This document shows positions 27,201-35,399 of a stretch of DNA of 64,000 nucleotides, one piece after another. The notes under the pieces were generated by a model. The model was given only the letters and a program-made list of their open reading frames with translations. It was not told the origin of the DNA and ran no database searches. The first letter of the stretch is position 1. Each line of letters starts with the position of its first letter. The translations under genes were made by a program, and so were the position numbers. The DNA is taken from contig NZ_JAZIFY010000001.1 in NCBI RefSeq assembly GCF_036634195.1, positions 4,164,501 through 4,228,500 on the forward strand, written 5' to 3'. The stretch is from Streptomyces sp. P9-A4 (GTDB lineage Bacteria; Actinomycetota; Actinomycetes; Streptomycetales; Streptomycetaceae).

Positions 27201-30200
27201 CCGAGGAGGCCGCCAGGCTCGCCGAGCAGCAGCAGCGCGACCGCAACGAGGCCGCGCACAAGGACGCGCTGGCCCAGGGCGTCACTCCCATCAAGGGCGG
27301 CGCCTCCAACTGGCCGGTGCTCGGGCAGCGCGAGGAGCAGATCCTCCTCGACGCCTGCGGCCAGACCTGCGTCGACGACTACCGCAAGGGCCTCGCGGCC
27401 GTCTCGGTGGACATCGTCGAGTGGGCGACCGCGAACGGCGGGCAGATCCTCTTCGAGCAGCTCGACGCCGCGAAGGTCAAGGACTGCCTGGCCGGTTCCG
27501 ATGTCGAGGACTGCCTGTGGGAGCTCGTCGACATCCCCTCGTCGGCCGTGATCGTGGGTCGTATACCCGCGCTCGCGCAGGCGATCGAGCAGGTCTCCAC
27601 GGGCCTGCGGAAGATCTTCGTCGACGCCGACAACGCCCTGCGGCGGCTGAGCGAGCTGACGGCCGTCATCCGTGACGTCCGCAGCACCCCGCGCCTCAAC
27701 CGGTGCCTCGCCGGAGTCGCCCTGCACGCGGGCGGCGCCAAGACCAAGGCCATCGCGATCCAGGGCCTGTCCGGCACGAACGACGACCTGAAGGCCGTCA
27801 TCGGGGACATCGGCTGGATCGGCTTCATGCCCCTGGGGCAGGCCAGTGACCAGGACCGGGAGGCCGGTTACGCGTACCTCGACACGTTCGCGGCACGCAA
27901 GGCCCTCCTGGAGGACGCCAACCGCCCGTACGCGATGAGCTCGTTCGACGACGGGATCACGCTGCACGCACCGGAGTTCGGCGCCGACATCAGCGCCTAC
28001 ACGTACTCCACGCAGGCGAAGATGGCCGACCGCATCGGCTGGGACGCGCACACCAACGCGAGCCCCGAGGCCGTCGCCAAGGCCCGCCAGATCACCGAGC
28101 AGAACCGCGGCCTCGACAGCTGGCACGACTTCGCCGCCGACGTCATGCTGCGGGACTCCAGCGTCAACCAGACGCGGTTCTCCGGTGGCACCACGTCCGC
28201 CGACATCGCCACGTACCTGCGCAACGGCGGTTTCGCCCGGCAGAAGCTGACCGAGGGCTCGCCCGAGTTCCGTGTCGAGGTCGAGGACCTCAAGCAGCAG
28301 TGGGCCACGTGCAACCACGCGGACCCGACCGACCCGCGCAACGCCCTGAGCGAGGCCGTCTCCCAGGCCTCGGCCGAGTGGGAGGCGGAGTACGCCGGCC
28401 AGGCCGCCCCGCGCACGCTGATCACGCAGGCCGAGGCGGACGCCGCCGCGGCCACCCGCAAGGCCACCGACAACATGGTCGAGGCCATCGGCCAGGCCTG
28501 GTTCGCCGACCAGATCCTGCGCTGGCAGAAGTACTGGCACGATCAGCTGGAGCAGGACCCGGACCACATCCTCAAGCCCAAGCAGGCCCTCTTCGACAAG
28601 GCGAAGACGGACCTGGCGAAGGCTCGGGGCAAGGTCCAGGCGCTGGTCACGGCCGCCAAGGAGCAGGCCACCGCTGCCAACGCCGCCGCGCAGCGCGCGG
28701 TGTCGGCCCAGCAGCAGGCCTGGACGATCGCGGACGCGGCCCAGGTGCCGCGCGGCCGGGGTCTGATGTACGCCCAGCAGTCGGTGCAGGTCGCCCGTGC
28801 TTCGGGTGCGGCCGCGACGGCCGCTTCCAAGGCGACCGAGACGGCGCTGAACGCGGCGAACGCGACCGTGTCGACGTCGGAGGCGCTGCTCGCCCTGGCG
28901 CAGACCGAGACGCACGCGGTGAACACCGAGTTCCGCCGTATCGCCGCTCAGGAGGCCGCCGCGCAGGCGAAGGCCGCCGCGGACAGCGCCGACGCCTACG
29001 CGGCCTCGGCGGCGGCGAACGCCGCCACCGCGAAGAAGGCCAAGGAGACGGCCCTCGCGGAGGAGCAGGAGGCGAAGAAGGCGGCGGCCGACGCGCATGC
29101 GTCGCGTGCTGTCGCCGAGCTGGAGCGCGCCAACGCGGCGGCCTACCGGGCCACCGCGGAGCGCGAGCGGGACAAGGCGGCGGGCCATGAGGCCGACGCC
29201 GTCGCGCAGGGCCGGATCGCGAGCGAGGCCCGTACCTCGGCCGAGGCGGCGGGATCCACGGCCGCCTCCAAGCGGGCCGTCGCCGAGCAGTCGGAGCGCG
29301 ACGCGGTCGCCGCCCGCGACAAGGCCCTGGAGGCCGAGCAGCGGCGGGACTCGCTGAACGCGAAGGCGGCGGCCCTGGAGGCCGACGCCGCGGCCGACGA
29401 GGGTACGGACGCGGCGGTGGCGTCCCGTGCCGCGGCGACCACCGCCCGTTCCGCCGCGAACGAGGCGACCACGGCGGCCACCAACGCGCGCGCGTCGGCG
29501 AACGCGGCCACGGCCGCCGCCACCAACGCCCGTGAGGCGGCCACCAAGGCGCAGGGCTCCGCGTCCCGCGCCAAGGCGGCGGCCGACAGCGCCTGGGCGT
29601 CGTACTGGATCGCGGCCGGTTCGGCCGCAGCGGCCCACGCGGCGGCGGCCGAGGCGATCGACGCCTCGCAGGCGGCGGCGGCCGACGCGAAGGGTGCCAA
29701 GGAGCAGTCGGAGAAGGCGACCGCGGCGGCCAAGGTCGCCAAGACGGAGGCGGCAGCCGCCCGTTCCGAGGCGACGCAGACCGCCGCCTGGGCGGCGACC
29801 ACCGCGGGCAAGGCGCTCGCGGCCGTACGGTCCTCCCTCGCGGCCCGTGACTCCGCCGCGGCGGTGACCAAGCCGGCGAACGAGGCGATCTCGCTCGGCG
29901 GCCCGTACCAGGAGGTCGACAGCTCCGCCGCGTTCGCGGTGCTCACCGGCCAGCAGTCACTGACGATCGCTCAGCAGCAGGCGGCGGCGGCAGCAGCCAC
30001 GGCGAACCAGGCCCTGGCGTTCTCCGCCGAGGCGAAGGCCCTGGCCGAACAGGCCGCCGCGGACATGAAGCTCGCGCTGCAGGCCGCCGCGTCCGCCGCG
30101 GCGGACGCGTCCCGCGCCGCCAAGGCGTACCTGCGGGCCCAGGAGTCGGCGGCCCAGGCCGCGAAGGACGCCAAGGATGCCCAGGCAGCCGCCGGCCGTG

Positions 30201-31696
30201 CCGACGGCTACGCCATGTCGGCCGGGAACGACGCCGTGGCGGCGTCGTCGGCGGCGAGCGACGCGCAGACCGACGCCAACGCGGCGGACGCGGCGGCGAC
30301 CGAGGCGGAGAAGGACGCCGCCAACGCTCGCACCGTGGCCACCAAGGCCGAGGAGGACGCGGCCAGCGCCCGCGATACCGCCACCCAGGCGGAGACGGAC
30401 GCGACGGCCGCCGAGACGGCCGCCGCCGGCGCCAGGGACGCGGCGGAGGAGGCCCAGGACGCCGCCGACCGCACCGAGAAGAGCGGCAGCAGCGAGCAGA
30501 ACTCGCAGGGTGTCACCACCGGCCTCAGCGACACATGGGCGGTCCTCGACCACATCGAGTACATCGGTGAGCCGAAGAACGTCAAGAAGGACAACTGCAA
30601 CCCGATCATCCACATCGGGGACTGCAAGATCACGTCCGACGTCACGTACAAGTCGCACGTCGACGTGTACATGTGCATGGTCTCGGGGGAGTCGTACACG
30701 GCCTCGGGCAGCTGCCCCGCCGCTGAGACCGTCTACCTCGGCCCCGAGGTGACCGAGGCCGAGACGAAGACCCTCACCATCACGCTGACGATGACCGAGT
30801 TCAACTCGGGCATCGACCCGGTCGACATCCTGCTCGGCGACTTCATCGGCTGCGCCAAGCTGCTCACCCCGGGTCTGTCGGGCGGCAGCTGGGGCGACTG
30901 CGCCTGGGCGGCCAGCTGGTTCGTCGCGGGCCCGCTCTTCAGGGCGGGCAAGGCCGCGGTGATGGCGATGGACGCCTCCCTCAGGATGGGCGTCGGGTTC
31001 ATGGACGCCTATCGGGCGCTCCGCACCATCGGCCTGACCGAGGCCGCCGTCCAGGGCATCATCAGCCGTCTCCTCCGGAAGCTCGGCGACGCGTGCGACA
31101 CGGCGAACACCGGGACCTTCAAGCTCGCGGCGTTCTCCGTCGCGGCGGTCGACGACGACGTCGTCAAGGAATGCACCAAGATCCTCAGCGATCTGGTGAA
31201 GGACGGCGATCACATCACCCTCGGGGTGAACCCGTACTCGGACGATCTGGCCAAGTCCGTCGGCGCGCAGACATTCAACAACAAGGCGTTCGGGACCAAC
31301 CTCCCGGCAGCCATGGGGATGGGGGAGCGCCCCATCTGGACCGTGGGCGTGGAGCGAGCGGTGGCCAACCCCAACGTGGAGCTCTCCGTGACCCTGGACG
31401 GTGTCGCCGGTGCCAAGAACGCCGACGAGGCGCTGACCCTGCTTCTGCAGCGAGGGGAAACGATCCCGAACAGCGACTGGGAGCTCATCCGGAAGACCGG
31501 CTACGGAACCGCATGGGAGATGACCAAGCTCCGTGCGGCCCTCCGGATGGAGTACCGCAAGTGGGCGTCCATCAAGTGGTACATGGCCAAGCTCGACGAC
31601 GCCGGCAAGCCGGTGCTCGACGCGAACGGCAAGCGGGTGTTCGAGCGGGTGTACCCGACGAAGCTGACCTATGCCAACGGAACACCGGTCGAATAG
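24242..31696 (+). CDS. giant secreted polymorphic-toxin-type protein, two coiled-coil modules plus C-terminal type 27 toxin domain
   Basis: A 2,484-residue exported protein. Residues 1-45 are a signal peptide ending PPATA-DTVPE. Module 1 (about 60-1000) starts with a globular RCLAGVALHFGAG/GDIGWIGFGPLG unit and continues as a very Ala-rich coiled coil. A Cys-containing linker (about 1000-1150) follows. Module 2 (about 1150-2080) repeats the whole plan. After a Cys-rich beta segment (2095-2200) and a hydrophobic pre-toxin helix region (2200-2300), the tail from about 2315 (DGDHITLGVNPYSDDLAKSVG, LSVTLDGVAG, SDWELIRKTGYGTAWEM) resembles polymorphic toxin type 27. A candidate immunity gene follows 19 bases later. 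Toxin identity is from recalled family likeness. Confidence 0.72.
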   Translation: MSLLRDAGRRRRRLRSTVTRATSTVALVTAAAVLTGLVQAPPATADTVPEEDSGLSRNSIGAARRLDRCLAGVALHFGAGQMKAKAIEGLTGTETQLRDAIGDIGWIGFGPLGLAADADKQDGSAYATMVRARTDGLDTANEPYRESAWNNEGMEWHAPAFGEDVSHFTLVTQTQLAWRLGWDGHSNASDEAVTRARALMEENAGKDDWHDFAANDMLRDSAVKNTQYSGGTTSSDIASYLKHGGYVVAPLAKDSPEYRVEVEDLKQAWAGCDYQNPFDPRRVLNEPVMTAMVEWEQEYAGQAAQRATIIKAEADAAKATREAADDMVEAIGQAWLADQILTWRKHWQDTLANDPDTIFEKPDQAFYDKATADLAQVRANASAAVTSAKAWAAKAATASAQAATAQQEAWAVADTAHVPRGRGLMYAQQSVQVVRASAAAAAAAAKATETALSAANATIATSDALLAKAQTESHAISTEFRRVAAEEAAAQAKAAADSAEANATAATESANTAKAARTTAEQKRDKAKTAAATAAAERAKAQTEQATAVASRAKAATERTKAVEAEQRAGTQKTAAQSADTAAGTATTDATAKRTLANTKAQAAQTAREQAVAALRSKQATAARAAALEAAATAAEGTAAAAETRAAATAARTAATQAVTAATAAQTAADQATAAAVTARTAATTAEGAAERAQASAGNAWSAYYTSVGAASTAHAAAAVALDASQDAATRADNAATASENATALAKKAEQESLAAGTSAAEALKSAATVLGRAYAAGQAALAARDSAKEAVAAAGDAIAIGTPYQEKDSSAAFAVLVGQSSKTVAEQQAAAAEAKATEAAEAAASAQQTAAQATGDAKLAAEAAARAAADSVRAVEAVTRAQASAAEASGAQKGAKAASDAASGHATQAGNDAVSARLTADEASNAATEADREATDAERHAAEANEKAGRAAEAAQGAQDKASQAEQEAKDAETKASDAAGNSTAAEEAARLAEQQQRDRNEAAHKDALAQGVTPIKGGASNWPVLGQREEQILLDACGQTCVDDYRKGLAAVSVDIVEWATANGGQILFEQLDAAKVKDCLAGSDVEDCLWELVDIPSSAVIVGRIPALAQAIEQVSTGLRKIFVDADNALRRLSELTAVIRDVRSTPRLNRCLAGVALHAGGAKTKAIAIQGLSGTNDDLKAVIGDIGWIGFMPLGQASDQDREAGYAYLDTFAARKALLEDANRPYAMSSFDDGITLHAPEFGADISAYTYSTQAKMADRIGWDAHTNASPEAVAKARQITEQNRGLDSWHDFAADVMLRDSSVNQTRFSGGTTSADIATYLRNGGFARQKLTEGSPEFRVEVEDLKQQWATCNHADPTDPRNALSEAVSQASAEWEAEYAGQAAPRTLITQAEADAAAATRKATDNMVEAIGQAWFADQILRWQKYWHDQLEQDPDHILKPKQALFDKAKTDLAKARGKVQALVTAAKEQATAANAAAQRAVSAQQQAWTIADAAQVPRGRGLMYAQQSVQVARASGAAATAASKATETALNAANATVSTSEALLALAQTETHAVNTEFRRIAAQEAAAQAKAAADSADAYAASAAANAATAKKAKETALAEEQEAKKAAADAHASRAVAELERANAAAYRATAERERDKAAGHEADAVAQGRIASEARTSAEAAGSTAASKRAVAEQSERDAVAARDKALEAEQRRDSLNAKAAALEADAAADEGTDAAVASRAAATTARSAANEATTAATNARASANAATAAATNAREAATKAQGSASRAKAAADSAWASYWIAAGSAAAAHAAAAEAIDASQAAAADAKGAKEQSEKATAAAKVAKTEAAAARSEATQTAAWAATTAGKALAAVRSSLAARDSAAAVTKPANEAISLGGPYQEVDSSAAFAVLTGQQSLTIAQQQAAAAAATANQALAFSAEAKALAEQAAADMKLALQAAASAAADASRAAKAYLRAQESAAQAAKDAKDAQAAAGRADGYAMSAGNDAVAASSAASDAQTDANAADAAATEAEKDAANARTVATKAEEDAASARDTATQAETDATAAETAAAGARDAAEEAQDAADRTEKSGSSEQNSQGVTTGLSDTWAVLDHIEYIGEPKNVKKDNCNPIIHIGDCKITSDVTYKSHVDVYMCMVSGESYTASGSCPAAETVYLGPEVTEAETKTLTITLTMTEFNSGIDPVDILLGDFIGCAKLLTPGLSGGSWGDCAWAASWFVAGPLFRAGKAAVMAMDASLRMGVGFMDAYRALRTIGLTEAAVQGIISRLLRKLGDACDTANTGTFKLAAFSVAAVDDDVVKECTKILSDLVKDGDHITLGVNPYSDDLAKSVGAQTFNNKAFGTNLPAAMGMGERPIWTVGVERAVANPNVELSVTLDGVAGAKNADEALTLLLQRGETIPNSDWELIRKTGYGTAWEMTKLRAALRMEYRKWASIKWYMAKLDDAGKPVLDANGKRVFERVYPTKLTYANGTPVE
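24440..27240 (+). repeat. module 1 of the giant protein gene
   Basis: First copy of a ~2.8 kb coding module (RCLAGVALH start, GTPYQEKDSSAAFAVL marker, Ala-rich end). Its sequence is repeated about 3.25 kb downstream. A 48-base stretch at 25493-25540 recurs at 28745-28792 with one mismatch. Confidence 0.8.
27698..30490 (+). repeat. module 2 of the giant protein gene
   Basis: Second copy of the module, offset about 3,258 bases from the first (RCLAGVALHAGGA start, GGPYQEVDSSAAFAVL marker). It lacks the signal peptide of the first copy, as expected for an in-frame fusion or internal duplication. Confidence 0.8.
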
Positions 31697-31715
31697 TGAG
31701 AGGAGGATGGCGGTC

Positions 31716-32123
31716 ATGACGGATTTCATCCGGGAGGGACGGCTCTTCAGAGTCACCGCGTTTCTCCCCTCGCACCGACAGCTCTTCCTGGCCAGTGAGG
31801 CCACGCTGGTGGACGGGACCACGACGAAGGTCGAGGTCTCCTTCGGGCATGTGGAACTGATGTTCCTCAAGCCCTTCTACCGGAACGGACTCCACATTCG
31901 GCGGGCGTCCGCTGCCGAGTTCGGCGTGCTCAGCGAACGGCACGGCATTCCGGCGGAGGACGCCGCCTACACCTGGATGCTGGAGCGGGACGGCGACAGC
32001 TTCGTCGTCGCCTCCATTCCGAACTGGCGGGAGGCGGAGTACGAGCTGATGGGTGAGCGGGAGTCGTTGTACGACGGGCCCTGGCCGCCGGAGTTCCCGG
32101 CGGAATCGGGGAATGTCGGCTGA
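31716..32123 (+). CDS. candidate immunity protein for the adjacent toxin domain
   Basis: A 135-residue acidic, soluble protein with no signal peptide (MTDFIREGRLFRVTAFLPSH, VEVSFGHVELMFLKPFY, ending PPEFPAESGNVG). I chose ATG 31716, 9 bases after a perfect AGGAGG; the ATG at 31707 directly abuts the AGGAGG and is too close. It begins 19 bases after the toxin stop and is followed by a strong terminator, so it shares the toxin transcript. I do not recognise the family; the immunity role rests on position, size and charge. Confidence 0.65.
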   Translation: MTDFIREGRLFRVTAFLPSHRQLFLASEATLVDGTTTKVEVSFGHVELMFLKPFYRNGLHIRRASAAEFGVLSERHGIPAEDAAYTWMLERDGDSFVVASIPNWREAEYELMGERESLYDGPWPPEFPAESGNVG

Positions 32124-32143
32124 CCGTCCGAGCGAATGAGTAA

Positions 32144-32180
32144 GGGGCCTCCCCGGTGCACTGCGCACCGGGGAGGCCCC
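32144..32180. terminator. intrinsic terminator after the toxin-immunity unit
   Basis: GGGGCCTCCCCGGTGC, a 5-base loop, then its exact complement, followed by CTTCTTT. It also faces the convergent lipoprotein gene. Confidence 0.85.
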
Positions 32181-32213
32181 CTTCTTTCCGTGTACGGTCT
32201 TTCGCCTGTCGGC

Positions 32214-32933
32214 TCAGAGCCGGTCGAGCTGGGCCTTCACGACCGCCTCCGGGATCGCCGCCTGCTCGGGGTCCAGCATGTTCACGCCGTAGAACGCGGC
32301 GATGACCCCGCCCTCGCGCACCACCGTGTACGTCATCGGCACCTTCTGCTTGCCGATGTCGCCCGTGATCCGGTAGCCGACGGCCTCGTCACCGAGCTTC
32401 GGCGCCGGGAGGCTCTCGACCTTTCCGTAGGTCAGGCCGAGGGTCTTGAAGCCCTTGGGGCAGGCGGTGACGGCGGCGCGCAGGTCCTTCATGACCCGGG
32501 CGGCGTTCTCCTCGGAGTGGGAGGCGAGCCACATGGAGCCGACGGTGGCGCTGGTCGCTTCGAGGGGCTGGAGCGAGCGGTGCGCCTCGCTGACGGCCGG
32601 GATGTGCGTGAAGCCGCCGATGAGGCTGGCGAGGGGCTGGCAGGCCTTCTTGTCGGCCTCCATGCCGCGGCCGGCCTCGACCTCAGCCTTGGCTATCTTC
32701 TTGGCGTCGAATCCGGCGGTCTTTCCGGTGAGGGCGACCTTTTCGAGCTGTTTGGTGTCGAGTGCGCCGAGCTTCTTCGCCTCCGCGGCCTCCTTCTCCT
32801 CGGCGCTCCGCGTGTTCTGCGCGCTCGCCTTCGGATTCTTGTCGGCCGAATCCGATGATTCGCCGCTGCACGCGGACAGGGCGAGCAGGGCGGGCAATAC
32901 GGCGGCGATCGGGAGGGCCGTACGCAGTCTCAT
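32214..32933 (-). CDS. putative lipoprotein
   Basis: A 239-residue exported protein with a lipobox LLALSAC (Cys22) after a basic, hydrophobic signal peptide. The mature region has a charged, Ala/Lys/Glu-rich linker, then a compact domain with a conserved-looking Cys pair (KKACQPLASLIGG and VTACPKGFKTL) and a VPMTYTVVREGGVIAAFYGVN C-terminal sheet. This layout is common in Streptomyces PknH-like sensor or LpqN-type lipoproteins, but I do not assign one. Start ATG 32933. It is convergent with the toxin-immunity unit. Confidence 0.75.
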   Translation of the reverse strand: MRLRTALPIAAVLPALLALSACSGESSDSADKNPKASAQNTRSAEEKEAAEAKKLGALDTKQLEKVALTGKTAGFDAKKIAKAEVEAGRGMEADKKACQPLASLIGGFTHIPAVSEAHRSLQPLEATSATVGSMWLASHSEENAARVMKDLRAAVTACPKGFKTLGLTYGKVESLPAPKLGDEAVGYRITGDIGKQKVPMTYTVVREGGVIAAFYGVNMLDPEQAAIPEAVVKAQLDRL

Positions 32934-33034
32934 GGTCTTTTTCCTGGAATCTCTCGCGGGTGCAGACAAAGTGAAATGATCTTACCGGCGGCAGAGAGTC
33001 TTTCTCATTACGTTTCGGGGTCGACTCGATCCGT

Positions 33035-33709
33035 TCAGGCCTTTCCGGACATGTCCGTCAGTTCCGCGAGTTCCCGCTCCATGTTCTCCCGTGCCCGCTC
33101 CTCCCAGGCCGCCGCTCCATAGGGCGTGCGGAAGAGGCGGGGGAGTCCGAGGAGGTGGCGGAGGATCGTCGCGCGGCCTTCGCGGAAGGCGGCTTCGGGG
33201 ACGAAGGCGTACTCCTCGCGCACCGCCGCCGTATACCCCCTGTAGGTATCGCGGTCCGAGGCCAGGACCGCGAGGTCGGCATCGCAGAGGGTCTCGCCGT
33301 TGAGGTCGCCGCCGGCCGGGTCGTGGCCGGTCGTGAGGCGGACGAGCCGGGCCACCTCGGTGACCTCGTGCGGGGTGAGTCCGGCCTCGGTGAGGGCCTT
33401 CTCGGCGAGGGCCGCCGAGCGTTCCTCGTTCTCCGAGCGGTCAGGGCGGTAGACGGCGTCGTGGAACCAGGCGGCGAGCCGTACGAGCTCCAACTCGCCG
33501 CCCTCGCCGCCCTGGTCGGTCAGTTCGTCGACGCGGTCGAGGACCGCCCTGAGGTGGTCGACCGTGTGATAGCGGCGCTGCGGCTCGGCCCAGCGGGTGA
33601 GCAGGTTGCGGCCGTAGGGGGCGGGGTCGGGGCCCTCGCGGCCGGCGCGGGCGGCGAGCAGGGTGGTGTTCCAGCGCCGGAGGAGCGCGGGGTCCTGGTC
33701 TGCGGTCAT
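33035..33709 (-). CDS. HD-domain metal-dependent phosphohydrolase
   Basis: A 224-residue cytosolic protein of the predicted metal-dependent HD hydrolase family. Metal ligands are visible in RYHTVDHLRAV, the HD pair in LAAWFHDAVYRPDRSENEE, and the later Asp in ETLCDADLAVLAS. The start ATG 33709 was preferred over an in-frame upstream codon at 33754. A 17-base CsoR-like palindrome lies inside the gene at 33233-33249. Substrate unknown. The 5' end faces the MFS exporter promoter region. Confidence 0.85.
   Translation of the reverse strand: MTADQDPALLRRWNTTLLAARAGREGPDPAPYGRNLLTRWAEPQRRYHTVDHLRAVLDRVDELTDQGGEGGELELVRLAAWFHDAVYRPDRSENEERSAALAEKALTEAGLTPHEVTEVARLVRLTTGHDPAGGDLNGETLCDADLAVLASDRDTYRGYTAAVREEYAFVPEAAFREGRATILRHLLGLPRLFRTPYGAAAWEERARENMERELAELTDMSGKA
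33233..33249. promoter_or_regulatory. intragenic CsoR-like palindrome
   Basis: ATACCCCCTGTAGGTAT has the ATACC...GGTAT frame of CsoR/CstR-type sites and resembles the two sites upstream of the exporter. Since it lies in coding sequence it may be chance. Confidence 0.3.
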
Positions 33710-33775
33710 GGGGGCATTGTGCCCGGCCGGGGGTGCGGAGGCAGTGCTTCCCACGCGTCCTCACCTCACTCTTAC

Positions 33776-33828
33776 ATACCCCCCATGGGTATGCTACGGT
33801 GCTCCGCACAGGTACCCCCTAGGGGTAT
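33776..33828. promoter_or_regulatory. two CsoR/CstR-like operators in front of the MFS exporter
   Basis: ATACCCCCCATGGGTAT (33776-33792) and GTACCCCCTAGGGGTAT (33812-33828) are near-perfect palindromes whose centres are 36 bases apart. They match the ATACCCC...GGGGTAT pattern of CsoR-family repressors sensing Cu(I), persulfide or other metals. They fill the 164-base gap between the HD gene and the exporter start. The regulator itself is not in the window. Confidence 0.55.
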
Positions 33829-33873
33829 GCCCCGACCTCGGTCGGGGGTCGTAGCGAGCGAAGGGTCAGGGCA

Positions 33874-35310
33874 ATGTCAACCGTCAATCCCCGGCGCTGG
33901 TGGGCACTTGTCGTGCTCGCCGCCGCACAGTTCATGGTCATCATGGATACGTCGATCATCGGGGTCGCGCTCCCCGAGATGCAGAAGGACCTGGGCTTCT
34001 CGCAGAGCGAGCTCCAGTGGATCTTCAACGCCTATGTGATCGTCTTCGGCGGTCTGCTGCTCCTCGGCGGACGCCTCTCCGACCTCGTCGGCGCCCGCAA
34101 GATCTTCGTCTCGGGCTGGGCGGTCATGATCGCCGGTTCCGTCGTGGCCGCCGCCGCGCAGACCGCCTGGGTCGAGATCGTCGGCCGCGCCGTCCAGGGC
34201 GTCGGCGGTGCGCTGATCGCGCCCTCGGCGATGACCCTGCTCATGATGCTCTTCATGCACGACCCGAAGGAGCTCGGCAAGGCGATGGCGCTGTACGGCG
34301 CCGCCGCTCCCGCCGGCGGTACCGCGGGCGTCTTCCTCGGCGGTGTCTTCACCGAGTGGATGAGCTGGCAGTGGGTCTTCATCATCTACATCCCGATCGG
34401 CCTCGCCACCCTCGCCGCGACCAAGCTGCTCCCGAACGTCGAGTCCCGCCGCGGCTCGGTCGACGTCCTCGGAGCCGCCGCCGTCACCGCCGGTCTCGCG
34501 CTCGCCGTGTTCGCCGTGGTCCGCGCCCCCGAGGTCGGCTGGGGCTCCACCGGCACGATTCTCCAGCTGATCGGCGCCGCCGTCCTCCTGGGCCTGTTCC
34601 TGGTGATCCAGAAGAGCATCAGCGAGCCGCTCATGCCGCTCAGCGTCTGGCGGGTGCCGCGCCTCGGCTCGGCCAACCTGGCGATGACGCTGCTCGGTGC
34701 CGCCTGGATCCCGATGTGGTACTTCCTCAATCTGTACCTCCAGCAGGTGCTGGGCTTCGGCGCCTTCGAGTCCGGTGCCGCGCTGCTCCCGATGACCGTG
34801 CTCCTCATGATCTTCATGACGGCCATCACCGCCCGGCTCATGATGAAGTTCGGGGCCAAGCCGCTCATCGGCGGCGGTCTGCTGGTCCTCGCGGCCGGTC
34901 TGGTCTGGCTGGCGGCCGTCCCGCCGACCGGTTCCTTCCTCGTCGACGTCCTGCCGGCCTCGCTGGTCGCCGCGCTCGGCATGTCCCTCGCGTACATCCC
35001 CGCGATGATCGCCGCCATGTCCGGTGCTCCGCAGGAGCAGGCCGGTCTCGCCTCCGGCATCGTCAACACCACCTACAACGTGGGCTCCGCGCTCGGTCTG
35101 GCCGCGCTGACCGCCGTCGCGATGTCCCAGGGCGCCGACCAGCTCGGCAACCTGCCGAAGCTGACGGACGGCTTCTCGTCCGCCTTCATCGGCGCCGCGA
35201 TCATCGCCGCCCTCGGCGGTGTGATCACCCTCCTCGTCATGAAGAGCGACAAGGCACTCGCGGCCGAGGCCGCCGCCCCCGCGCCGCAGGGCGAGAAGGT
35301 CACTGCCTGA
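33874..35310 (+). CDS. DHA2-family (EmrB/QacA) MFS exporter
   Basis: A 478-residue transporter with about 14 hydrophobic helices. Motifs include the TM1 signature AAQFMVIMDTSIIGVALPEM, motif A GGRLSDLVGARKIF, and GRAVQGVGGALIAPSAM in TM4. It starts at ATG 33874 and ends with a strong terminator, so it is a single-gene transcript. The two CsoR-like palindromes upstream suggest induction by a metal or reactive sulfur species. It could also export the product of the adjacent biosynthetic cluster; no direct evidence decides. Confidence 0.9.
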   Translation: MSTVNPRRWWALVVLAAAQFMVIMDTSIIGVALPEMQKDLGFSQSELQWIFNAYVIVFGGLLLLGGRLSDLVGARKIFVSGWAVMIAGSVVAAAAQTAWVEIVGRAVQGVGGALIAPSAMTLLMMLFMHDPKELGKAMALYGAAAPAGGTAGVFLGGVFTEWMSWQWVFIIYIPIGLATLAATKLLPNVESRRGSVDVLGAAAVTAGLALAVFAVVRAPEVGWGSTGTILQLIGAAVLLGLFLVIQKSISEPLMPLSVWRVPRLGSANLAMTLLGAAWIPMWYFLNLYLQQVLGFGAFESGAALLPMTVLLMIFMTAITARLMMKFGAKPLIGGGLLVLAAGLVWLAAVPPTGSFLVDVLPASLVAALGMSLAYIPAMIAAMSGAPQEQAGLASGIVNTTYNVGSALGLAALTAVAMSQGADQLGNLPKLTDGFSSAFIGAAIIAALGGVITLLVMKSDKALAAEAAAPAPQGEKVTA

Positions 35311-35319
35311 ACTGCCCCG

Positions 35320-35363
35320 AAGGGGCCGCCCGATGTCCTTCCCCGGACGTCGGGCGGCCCCTT
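35320..35363 (+). terminator. intrinsic terminator of the MFS exporter
   Basis: AAGGGGCCGCCCGATGTCC, a 6-base loop, then the complement with one G-U pair, followed by CTTTTCC. A 19-bp stem. Confidence 0.85.
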
Positions 35364-35399
35364 TTCCGTATCCCCGTCAGGGTCTTCGAAAGGACAGTC

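Noticed and set aside
24281..29638. A 1,785-codon open frame on the minus strand opposite the giant gene
   Set aside because: It is a mirror of the Ala-rich coding strand: Arg/Gly/Leu-rich, with no motifs. The plus frame has a signal peptide, ordered domains and a ribosome site.
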